DNA of 64,000 nt from Chloroflexota bacterium (GTDB lineage: Bacteria; Chloroflexota; Limnocylindria; P2-11E), in contig VBDU01000048.1 in assembly GCA_005883625.1 (NCBI GenBank), positions 1 to 64,000 of the forward strand, read 5' to 3'. The position numbers and the translations under genes are program-made. Of this stretch, positions 49,706-56,256 are shown one piece after another (the stretch's first letter is position 1; the number at the start of each line of letters is the position of its first letter). Below the pieces are notes generated by a model. It had not been told where the DNA came from, did no database searches, and saw only the letters and a program-made list of their open reading frames with translations.

Positions 49706-50133
49706 CGGTGGGCCCGTTCGCCGGCTGGAGCGACCGCGCCAAGCGCGTGCTCGCGCTCGCGCAGGAGGAAGCGGTCCGCCTGCGTCACAACTACATCGGG
49801 ACCGAGCACGTCATGCTCGGCCTGCTGCGCAGCGACGCGCCCGCCGTTCGCCAGTCGCTCGTCCCGTTCGGCCTCTCGATCGAGAGCGCCCGCGAGAAGA
49901 TCGCCGCGATCACGCCCCCCGGGAGCGAGCCCGCGACGGGCGAGCAGGCGCTCACGCCGCGCACGAAGACGATCGTCGAGCTCGCGCGCACCGAGGCGCC
50001 CCCGGGCGACTCGGTCGAGCCCGAGCACATCCTCCTCGCGCTCCTCGACGAGGGCGGCGGGATCGGCGCGCAGGTCCTCTCATCCCTCGGCGCGACCGCC
50101 GACCGGATCCGGAAGCAGCTCAAGAAGCGCTGA
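49702..50133 (+). CDS. Stand-alone Clp_N domain protein
   Basis: One ClpC-type N-domain in two half-repeats: WSDRAKRVLALAQEEAVRLRHNYIGTEHVMLGLLRSD and LTPRTKTIVELARTEAPPGDSVEPEHILLALLDEGGG. The TEH and PEH glutamates are retained. 143 aa, no ATPase or other domain. The ATG overlaps the stop of the preceding Clp_N gene by four bases. Together they give three N-domains (six half-repeats) beside a P-loop kinase. Likely role: substrate recognition, an adaptor, or protection of ClpC. Confidence 0.85.
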   Translation: MTVGPFAGWSDRAKRVLALAQEEAVRLRHNYIGTEHVMLGLLRSDAPAVRQSLVPFGLSIESAREKIAAITPPGSEPATGEQALTPRTKTIVELARTEAPPGDSVEPEHILLALLDEGGGIGAQVLSSLGATADRIRKQLKKR

Positions 50134-50226
50134 CCGCAGGCCGACCGCTCGCTTGACAGCCGGTCTAGCGTGCGCCTGTGGCGCCGGTCGCCGGTGGGCG
50201 AGCGCCGGTCTGAGAGGGGAACACCG

Positions 50227-52212
50227 ATGCGGTCGATCCTTGCGCTGGCGTGCTCGCTCGCGTGCGCGCTCCTGTTCATACCGCTCGGCCTGACCGCGAC
50301 GCCGCATCCGGCGGCCGCGGCGGGTCCGCTCACGAACACGGTCTACCTGCCGAACATCACGAAGATGCTCGGCGGCGGCGATGGCTGGCAGACGCCGTTC
50401 ATCGTGCAGAACGTCGGCTCCGTCGCGACCGACCTCACCATGGACTTCTTCTCGTTCGCCGACGGCAGCCTCGTGAAGACGCGAAGCGTCACGGGGCTCG
50501 CTCCGGGCACGTCGGTCTTCCACGACCCGAACAGCGACCCCGGGCTCGGGACCACGGGCCAGTTCTCGGTCGTCGTGAAGTCCTTCGGAGCGCCCGTGGT
50601 GTCGGTCGTGAACGAGCACCAGAACGTGACGAACTCGGCACGGCAGGAGGCGCTCTCCTACCTCGGCCTCACCTCGGGCTCGACGCGCGTGTTCCTGCCC
50701 TACGCGGCGAAGAACGCCGCCGGGTGGCTCACCACCTTCATCATCCAGAACCTTGGCGGCGCGCCGACGAACGTGACCGCGCAGTTCAAGAGCCTCGACG
50801 GTACGCAGACGGTGTCGGTGCCTCGCACGATCGCTCCCGGCCGCTCGCAATTCATCGATCCGACGGTCGAGCCGAGCCTCATGGCGGGCCTCGAGTACTC
50901 CGTGAACCTCACCGCGGATCAGCCGATCGGCGTCGTCGCGAACGCGCACAACGACGCGCCGGGCACGCCCGCGCCGAAGGGGTTCAGCTACAACGGGATC
51001 CCGGCGCCGAGCTGGGCGACGTCGTTCATGCCCTATGTGCAGAAGAACGTGAACGGCGCGACGACGCGCCTGATCATCCAGAACGCCGGCACGACCACGC
51101 GCTCTCCCACGGTCCGCTTCCGTCTGGCGGCGCAGTTCGCGACCCCCATCATCGTCAACGGTCCCGATCTCGCCCCCGGCGCCTCGTGGTCGTACGACCC
51201 GGCGTCGAACGGCGCGATCGCGGACGGCGAGTACGGCGTCACGTTCGCCGGCGGTCCGTGGGCCGCCGTCGCGGCGTCGCTCGGCCCGACGACGGCGGCG
51301 GGCTCGAGCAGCACCGCGCTCCAGGTGACGACGCTCTACTTCCCGAACGTGACGCGCACGCTCGGCGGGGCGAACGGCTGGACCACGCCGCTCGCGATCC
51401 AGACGACCGGAGCCGACAGCGCGACCCTCAAGTGGTACCGCTTCTCCGACGGAGCGCTCGTCTTCTCGCAGGTGCTGATCTTCAACGACTTCGGTCAGAC
51501 CTTCCGGATCGACCCGCGCCAGATCCCGGATCTCACCGACAACACGCAGTACGCCGTGGTCGCGACGTCCGGGTCGGGCGGCATGGCGGGACTCGTGACC
51601 GAGCTCAACTTCTCCGGCGGCGACGGCGCGATGAACTACGAGGGCGTGCCACCGCCGCCGGGCGTCTTCGGGGTGCCCTCGTGCGGACCATCGCAGGCGC
51701 CGCTCGGGACGACGTTCCAGTGCGTCTTCTACGGGTTCCCGCCCGGCGGGACGATCGCGAGCATCTCGGTCATGCGCCCTGGCGGGTCGAGCACGCTCGA
51801 CACCACGCTCTTCCGGATCGGCGCCGACGGCACGCTCGTCGTCCCGTACGCCACGTTCTTCGCCTCGCAGGTCGGACTGCTCACGATGACCGCGACGGTG
51901 GGGACGCAGGCGCAGACGATCCAGTTCACGGTCACGCCGCAGTCCTTCCCGATCACGATCACCGAATCGAAGTGGGGCTCGCTCGCGGCGAACACCCGTC
52001 CCGGGATCGCCTGCTCCGCCGCGGTCGTCCTGCCGAACGGGCAGCTCCTCAGCGACAACGCCGGCCTCAGCCCGCGCGTCACCAACGCGCAGGGCAACGT
52101 GCAGTGGATCTACACGAAGCAGGCGAACACGACCGGGACCGGGACCCACGTCGTCGAGTGCACGTCCGGCGCGGAGTCGCCTGCGGCGAGCGCGAGCTTC
52201 ACCGCGCCCTGA
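50227..52212 (+). CDS. Secreted beta-repeat protein with extra C-terminal domain (paralogue of 27871-29397)
   Basis: 661 residues with signal peptide (ILALACSLACALLFIPLGLTATPHPAAA). Four beta units open YLPNITKMLGGGDGWQTPF, LPYAAKNAAGWLTTF, MPYVQKNVNGATTRL and YFPNVTRTLGGANGWTTPL, separated by SVVNEHQ and SYNGI links exactly as in the paralogue. After GGDGAMNYEG a Pro hinge leads to about 170 further residues with Ig-like strands (GTTFQCVFYGFPPGGTIASI, ITESKWGSLAANTRPGIACS). Ribosome site GAGAGGGGA. Surface or extracellular protein of unknown ligand. Confidence 0.75.
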   Translation: MRSILALACSLACALLFIPLGLTATPHPAAAAGPLTNTVYLPNITKMLGGGDGWQTPFIVQNVGSVATDLTMDFFSFADGSLVKTRSVTGLAPGTSVFHDPNSDPGLGTTGQFSVVVKSFGAPVVSVVNEHQNVTNSARQEALSYLGLTSGSTRVFLPYAAKNAAGWLTTFIIQNLGGAPTNVTAQFKSLDGTQTVSVPRTIAPGRSQFIDPTVEPSLMAGLEYSVNLTADQPIGVVANAHNDAPGTPAPKGFSYNGIPAPSWATSFMPYVQKNVNGATTRLIIQNAGTTTRSPTVRFRLAAQFATPIIVNGPDLAPGASWSYDPASNGAIADGEYGVTFAGGPWAAVAASLGPTTAAGSSSTALQVTTLYFPNVTRTLGGANGWTTPLAIQTTGADSATLKWYRFSDGALVFSQVLIFNDFGQTFRIDPRQIPDLTDNTQYAVVATSGSGGMAGLVTELNFSGGDGAMNYEGVPPPPGVFGVPSCGPSQAPLGTTFQCVFYGFPPGGTIASISVMRPGGSSTLDTTLFRIGADGTLVVPYATFFASQVGLLTMTATVGTQAQTIQFTVTPQSFPITITESKWGSLAANTRPGIACSAAVVLPNGQLLSDNAGLSPRVTNAQGNVQWIYTKQANTTGTGTHVVECTSGAESPAASASFTAP

Positions 52213-52225
52213 GCCAGCACGCCCT

Positions 52226-52257
52226 CGGTGGCGGGCCGCGCGGGCGGCCCGCCACCG
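52226..52257 (+). terminator. 13-bp GC hairpin downstream of the beta-repeat gene
   Basis: CGGTGGCGGGCCG pairs with CGGCCCGCCACCG across CGCGGG, starting 14 bases after the stop. No T-run follows, as in the other hairpins here. Confidence 0.55.
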
Positions 52258-52298
52258 TGAGGGGCGTAGCCTGAAGCGGTTCGCTGAGGAGGGACCGC

Positions 52299-52695
52299 AT
52301 GGCCACGATGTTCCACGACGGGAGCCGCTCGCTCCAGGACCGCTTCGACACTCGCCGGATCGCGGACCGGATCGAGGGCACGATCGCGTTCCCGACCTAC
52401 GACGGGAACGGCATGTACCTCACGATGGGCAACCTCCAGCGGAACCGAAACGTCGGCCTCCTCTTCATCAGCTTCGAGCGCGGGCGCCGCATGCGGCTCA
52501 ACGGGGTCTCCTCGATCGACGAGCGCGATCCGCTCCTCGCGGACTATCCCGAGGCGCAGTTCATCGTGCGCATCGCGGTGCGCGAGGTCTTCCCCAACTG
52601 CCCGCGATACATCCACCGCTACGCGCTCGTGCAGCGCTCGAGGTTCGTCCCCAGGGCCGAATGCAAGACGCCGGTCCCGGACTGGAAGCGCGCCG
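52299..52695 (+). pseudogene. Deleted PPOX (pyridoxamine 5'-phosphate oxidase-like) gene
   Basis: The reading MATMFHDGSRSLQDRFDTRRIADRIEG then TIAFPTYDGNGMYLTMGNLQRNRNVGLLFISFE and FPNCPRYIHRYALVQRSRFVPRA is clearly a flavin-binding PPOX protein. Two parts of the family are missing. About 50 residues are lost between ADRIEG and TIAFPTYDGNGMY (the first flavin-binding strands). The C-terminus after DWKRAEW is lost at the junction with sigma-factor DNA. The frame remains open through that DNA and continues in frame into the anti-sigma gene, giving one 400-codon frame to 53501. Most likely a decayed gene, but a chimeric protein cannot be excluded. Confidence 0.65.
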
Positions 52696-52698
52696 AAT

Positions 52699-52896
52699 GG
52701 CGCCCTCGCGACTCTGCCGGAGGAGCAGCGCCGCGTCCTCGTCCTCGCGTACTTCGCCGGATTGACGCAAAGCGCGATCGCGGCGTACACGGGCGCGCCG
52801 CTCGGCACGGTGAAGAAGCGGACACGCCTGGCGTTGCAGAAGCTGCGCGATCGCCTCCAGGGCGCGCTGGGATCCACCTGGCCGGAGACGGGCTAG
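52699..52896 (+). pseudogene. ECF sigma factor remnant (region 4 only)
   Basis: In the frame ending with TAG at 52894-52896 the DNA reads GALATLPEEQRRVLVLAYFAGLTQSAIAAYTGAPLGTVKKRTRLALQKLRDRL, a complete sigma region 4 of the SigK type. Region 2 and any start codon are absent because the upstream DNA is the PPOX gene in another frame. The stop overlaps the anti-sigma GTG by one base, the normal junction in sigma/anti-sigma operons. The 5' two thirds of the sigma gene have therefore been deleted. Confidence 0.75.
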
Positions 52897-53501
52897 TGAG
52901 CGAAGAGGACATGAAGGACTTCGAGGCCTTCGGCGATGTCGCGGACGAGCTGCCGGGGGCGCTCGCGCTCGCCTCGCCGCACCGCCTGCCCTCCCACCTG
53001 CGCGCTCGCGTGCTGCGAGCGGTCGAGTCGCGCGCGGGCCGGTCCCGCCGGCTCATGTTCGATCGCGCGTGGCTGCGGCCGCTCGGCGTGGCCGCGGCGC
53101 TCGTGCTCGCGGTGGCGCTCGTGACCTGGAACCTCGAGCTCCAGCAGGGCCTCGCCCAGGAGCGCTCGCTGCTGCAGCAGCTGCGCGACAGCGCGGGCCA
53201 GCAGTCGGTGATCTTCGAGGTCGTCGATTCCTCGGGGTCGCAGAAGGTCTCGCTCAAAGCGGTCGGTCCGCAGCGGCCGGGTGAGGAGCCGCCGTACGGC
53301 AAGGTCTACGCGAATCCGCAACAGACGCAGATCGTCGCGATGGGCGGCCGCCTCCCGGCGCCGGACGCGAACGAGGAATACCGGCTCTACGTGACCGACC
53401 GCTTCGGCACGACCGGGAACGTCGGCGTCCTCCATGTCGACACGAGCGGCTTCGGCTACCTCGTCTTCGATACCGCCACCCGCGGCGCCGGCGCGCCCTA
53501 A
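52896..53501 (+). CDS. Membrane anti-sigma factor of the RskA/anti-sigma-K type
   Basis: 201 residues from the GTG. Cytosolic N-terminus VSEEDMKDFEAFGDVADELPGALALASPHRLPSHLRARVLRAVE, then a transmembrane helix (PLGVAAALVLAVALVTWNLELQ). The extracytoplasmic RskA-like domain includes LKAVGPQ, GKVYANPQQTQIVAMGGRLPAPDANEEYRLYV and GYLVFDTATRGAG. No zinc-binding Cys/His set is seen. Its cognate sigma gene upstream is reduced to region 4, so it either lacks its partner or controls another sigma factor. It lies just before the P460-cupredoxin gene, a plausible old target. Confidence 0.8.
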   Translation: MSEEDMKDFEAFGDVADELPGALALASPHRLPSHLRARVLRAVESRAGRSRRLMFDRAWLRPLGVAAALVLAVALVTWNLELQQGLAQERSLLQQLRDSAGQQSVIFEVVDSSGSQKVSLKAVGPQRPGEEPPYGKVYANPQQTQIVAMGGRLPAPDANEEYRLYVTDRFGTTGNVGVLHVDTSGFGYLVFDTATRGAGAP

Positions 53502-53559
53502 CCGGCCCGTTGCGCCTAGTACTGGGCAAAAGGCGCGCGTCAGGCGCTTGGAGGTCGAG

Positions 53560-54558
53560 ATGTTCCGGGTGCTCGTGGTCCCATCGGCGGTGACCCTGCT
53601 CCTCGTGACGAGCTGCGCTCCGGTCGCCGCGCCGCCGGCGAGCCCCGCCGCCCTCGCCGCGAACGCGACACAGCCCTGCGCCGCCGGCGGCGCCGCGACG
53701 AGCCCGCTGCAGACGGCGGCCCCGCGAACCACTGCACCGACCCCCGCCGCGACGGCGGCGGCACCGACCACGCCCGCGCCCACGGCCGCGGCGCCGACCC
53801 CGACGCTCCGCCCGGCGCCGCAGACCGATCGCATCGGCTTCCCCGACGACTACCAGACGAAGTTCAAGTTCGGCTACGCCTATGACCGGCGCGACGCGAA
53901 GAGCGTGAGCTACATCTGCCTGAACGACGTCGCCGCGCAGGTGAAGCAGGGCCAGCCGTTCCCGTTCGGGAGCGTGATCGTGTTCGAGTCCTGGCGGCCG
54001 AAGGAGGACGCGCAAGGGAGCCTGGTGTACGACGCGAACGGCCACATGATCCGCGAGTCGCTGAACGCGATCTTCGTCATGCGGAAGGAGCAGGGGTTCG
54101 GCGAGGCCTACGCGAACCTCCGCACCGGTGAATGGGAATACGTCGCCTACCGCCCGGACAAGAGCTTTCAGACCGCGCCCGCGGCGACGGCGAGCTGCGC
54201 CGCGTGCCACTCCGCGTCGAACAAGGGCCGCGACTGGACGATGCGCGCCTGGGATCTTCCGTTCACGGCCGCGCAGTGGGCGCAGGCGCCGCTTCCAGGA
54301 GCGAACGAGGTGAGCCTCAACCGCATGGCCTTCTTCCCCAACGCGCTCACGGTGAGGACCGGCACGACCGTGAAGTGGACGAACAGCGCCGTCGACAAGC
54401 TCGACCACACGGTGAACGCCAACGACAACTCGTTCTCCTCGGGCACGCTCAAGCCCGGTGAGAGCTACTCCACGACTTTCACCAAGCCCGGGACCTACAT
54501 GTACTTCTGCTCGCTGCATCCCGAGCAGATGCGCGCCCGGATCGAGGTGAAGGACTAG
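53560..54558 (+). CDS. Secreted cytochrome P460-cupredoxin fusion lipoprotein
   Basis: 332 residues. Lipobox leader (MFRVLVVPSAVTLLLVTSCAP), then a long Ala/Pro/Thr linker to about residue 90. Next is a cytochrome P460-like domain (PDDYQTKFKFGYAYDRRDAKSVSYICLND, FPFGSVIVFESWRPKEDAQGSLVYDANGHMI, GEWEYVAYRPD) with one c-type heme site CAACH. The C-terminal plastocyanin-like domain (MAFFPNALTVRTGTTVKWTN) has the type 1 copper set: His in DHTVNAND, then Cys, His and Met in YFCSLHPEQM. Ribosome site GGAGG before the ATG. Such a protein could oxidise hydroxylamine or nitric oxide or carry electrons at the cell surface. Confidence 0.82.
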   Translation: MFRVLVVPSAVTLLLVTSCAPVAAPPASPAALAANATQPCAAGGAATSPLQTAAPRTTAPTPAATAAAPTTPAPTAAAPTPTLRPAPQTDRIGFPDDYQTKFKFGYAYDRRDAKSVSYICLNDVAAQVKQGQPFPFGSVIVFESWRPKEDAQGSLVYDANGHMIRESLNAIFVMRKEQGFGEAYANLRTGEWEYVAYRPDKSFQTAPAATASCAACHSASNKGRDWTMRAWDLPFTAAQWAQAPLPGANEVSLNRMAFFPNALTVRTGTTVKWTNSAVDKLDHTVNANDNSFSSGTLKPGESYSTTFTKPGTYMYFCSLHPEQMRARIEVKD

Positions 54559-55073
54559 CGCCGCTCTGTCCGCCGTCCGAACCCGATCGGCCTAGCCTTT
54601 TTCGCGGGCGGCTCCATCAGCGCGCGGATCGCGTCGAAAACGACCTTGAAGCTCTCGTCGTAGCGGGCCTCGAGCTCGTCGATCCTGCGTGCAAGTTCCG
54701 CGTGTTCGCCGTGAACTCGTCGCAGCGTGACGAACGCCCGCATGATCTCGACATTTACGGCGACCGCCGTGGGGCTGTTCAGCACACCAGAGAGCATGGC
54801 GACACCCTGCTCGGTAAAGGCTCGCGGTGCGTAGCGCGTCCCTCCCCATCTTGAGGTCGCAAATTGCGACCTCAAGTTTGCGACCTCTTCCGGTGTCAAG
54901 CGGAAGGCAAAGTCAGGCGGAAACCGGGCGGGATTACGCCGGACCGCCTCATTGAGTCGTTTCGTCGTAACGCCATAGAGAGCCGCAAGATCAAAGTCGA
55001 GCAACACGCGAAGACCACGCACCTCGCGAATCTGGTCGACCACGTCCATTGGCGCTGGTACGAAGTGCGGCAC
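54555..55073 (-). CDS. ORF6N-domain DNA-binding protein
   Basis: 172 residues. The ORF6N core is complete: VDQIREVRGLRVLLDFDLAALYGVTTKRLNEAVRRNPARFPPDFAFRLTPEEV and GTRYAPRAFTEQGVAMLSGVLNSPTAVAVNVEIMRAFVTLRR, followed by a coiled coil and a basic tail (KKARPIGFGRRTERR). These proteins are phage- or mobile-element-related regulators. The gene is visibly less GC-rich than its neighbours, suggesting transfer. GTG start; an ATG at 55049 is also possible. The codons for VANLRSQFATSR contain a palindrome that is repeated upstream of the gene. Confidence 0.85.
   Translation of the reverse strand: MPHFVPAPMDVVDQIREVRGLRVLLDFDLAALYGVTTKRLNEAVRRNPARFPPDFAFRLTPEEVANLRSQFATSRWGGTRYAPRAFTEQGVAMLSGVLNSPTAVAVNVEIMRAFVTLRRVHGEHAELARRIDELEARYDESFKVVFDAIRALMEPPAKKARPIGFGRRTERR
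54851..54885. repeat. Intragenic copy of the ORF6N palindrome
   Basis: TTGAGGTCGCAA (54851-54862), one central base, TTGCGACCTCAA (54864-54875): a perfect 12-bp inverted repeat, followed by GTTTGCGACC. It lies within codons for VANLRSQFATSR of the ORF6N gene. A second copy lies upstream of the gene at 55116-55148. Confidence 0.85.
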
Positions 55074-55115
55074 GGACGATCAATCGGATACGCCTTGATG
55101 AGGCGCAGCGCGAAA

Positions 55116-55148
55116 ACTTGAGGTCACAAATTGTGACTTCAAGTTTGT
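55116..55148. promoter_or_regulatory. Upstream copy of the ORF6N palindrome, probable operator
   Basis: ACTTGAGGTCACAA, one central base, TTGTGACTTCAAGT: 14-base arms with a single mismatched pair, followed by TTGTG. It starts 43 bases before the ORF6N GTG. It matches the intragenic copy over about 32 bases with four transitions, two of which are compensating changes that keep the palindrome (G-C to A-T). Position and symmetry suit an autoregulatory binding site. Confidence 0.7.
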
Positions 55149-55163
55149 GGGCGGTCAGGATCC

Positions 55164-56222
55164 CTACTTGTAGATCTGCGCGATAAATCCGCTCGACTCG
55201 AGCTCCTGCACGAAGCTGCGGTCGATCATCTGCTGCGGCTTCAGGTCCTTCGCCTTCGCATTCGTGGCGGCGACCTGGTCGATGACCCGTTGCAGCCCCG
55301 GCTCGGTGGGATAGGGCACCTGCGGCCAGATCTTCGCGTAAGCGTCGTAGCCGGCGTCGATGACCTGCTGATCCTCGATCTTGAGGTACTTCTTGATGAC
55401 GTCCTTTACGAACGGCGGATCCTTCGGCCAGCGCGCCATCGCCTCGACGCTCGCCTTGAGCGCGCCGAGCGCGGCGGGACGGTTCTCGCCGAGCCACTTC
55501 CGCATCGCGACGAGGCCCACCTGCTGCTCGGGTTCGTCGTAGACGCTCGTGTCGAGGATCTCCTTGGCCCCGGCCTGCGTCGCGGCCAGCGCGTTGTTCG
55601 GCGGGGAGACGGCGATGACCTGCGCATTGCCGGTCTTGAGGAAGGTGATCTGCCCGGGGACGTCGTTCGCGCTGACGAACTTCAGCTCGTCGCTCTTCCA
55701 GCCCTGTCGCGCGGCGATGGTCTGCCAGGCGAAGTAATCGGCGTTCCCGATCCGGGTGACCGCGATCGTCTTCCCACGGACCTGGTCGATCGAGGTGATG
55801 CCCGGACCGGCCATGACCTTCCAGACGGCCTTGTTGAGGAAGCCGGCGATCATGACGAGGTCCTGTCCGCCGGCCTGCGCGCTCACGACCGCGGACCCGG
55901 CCACGGTCGTGATCCCGATGTCCCCGTTGATGAGCGCGGGCACCGCGGTGCTCGAGCCGTTGATGTAGCTGAGGTCGAGATCGATGCCGTACTTCTTGAA
56001 GTAGCCTGCTTCGACAGCGATCGGCCAGATCATCTGATTCGCGGTCATCGCGACCCACGCGCCCTTGACGGCGATCGGCTTCGGCGTCGCGGTGGGCACG
56101 GCGGCGCTCCCCGACGGCGCGGCCGACGGCGTCGCCGATGGGCCCGCGCACGCGGAGATGACGGCGAGGCCGCCGAATGCAGCGGTCGAGCGGAGGAACG
56201 TGCGGCGCGAGATGCGCTCCAT
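55164..56222 (-). CDS. ABC transporter substrate-binding protein (NMT1/SsuA type), Tat-like leader
   Basis: 352 residues. The leader SRRTFLRSTAAFGGLAVISAC combines a twin-arginine motif with a lipobox. The mature part KGAWVAMTANQMIWPIAVEAGYFKKYGIDLDLSYINGSSTAVPALINGDIGI and VRGKTIAVTRIGNADYFAW follow the NMT1 pattern. Ribosome site GGGGGGAT; a -10-like TAGCAT lies about 20 bases before the start. It is last in the minus-strand run that begins at 61941, with no adjacent permease, so its transport partner is uncertain. Confidence 0.87.
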   Translation of the reverse strand: MERISRRTFLRSTAAFGGLAVISACAGPSATPSAAPSGSAAVPTATPKPIAVKGAWVAMTANQMIWPIAVEAGYFKKYGIDLDLSYINGSSTAVPALINGDIGITTVAGSAVVSAQAGGQDLVMIAGFLNKAVWKVMAGPGITSIDQVRGKTIAVTRIGNADYFAWQTIAARQGWKSDELKFVSANDVPGQITFLKTGNAQVIAVSPPNNALAATQAGAKEILDTSVYDEPEQQVGLVAMRKWLGENRPAALGALKASVEAMARWPKDPPFVKDVIKKYLKIEDQQVIDAGYDAYAKIWPQVPYPTEPGLQRVIDQVAATNAKAKDLKPQQMIDRSFVQELESSGFIAQIYK

Positions 56223-56256
56223 GGCTATCCCCCCAGGCGTCGCGATGCTAGCTCGC

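Noticed and set aside
50153..50181. TTGACA at 50153-50158 as the -35 of the beta-repeat gene
   Set aside because: At 16-18 bases downstream there is only CTGTGG-like sequence, no -10. A TAGCGT follows after 7 bases, too close to pair with it.
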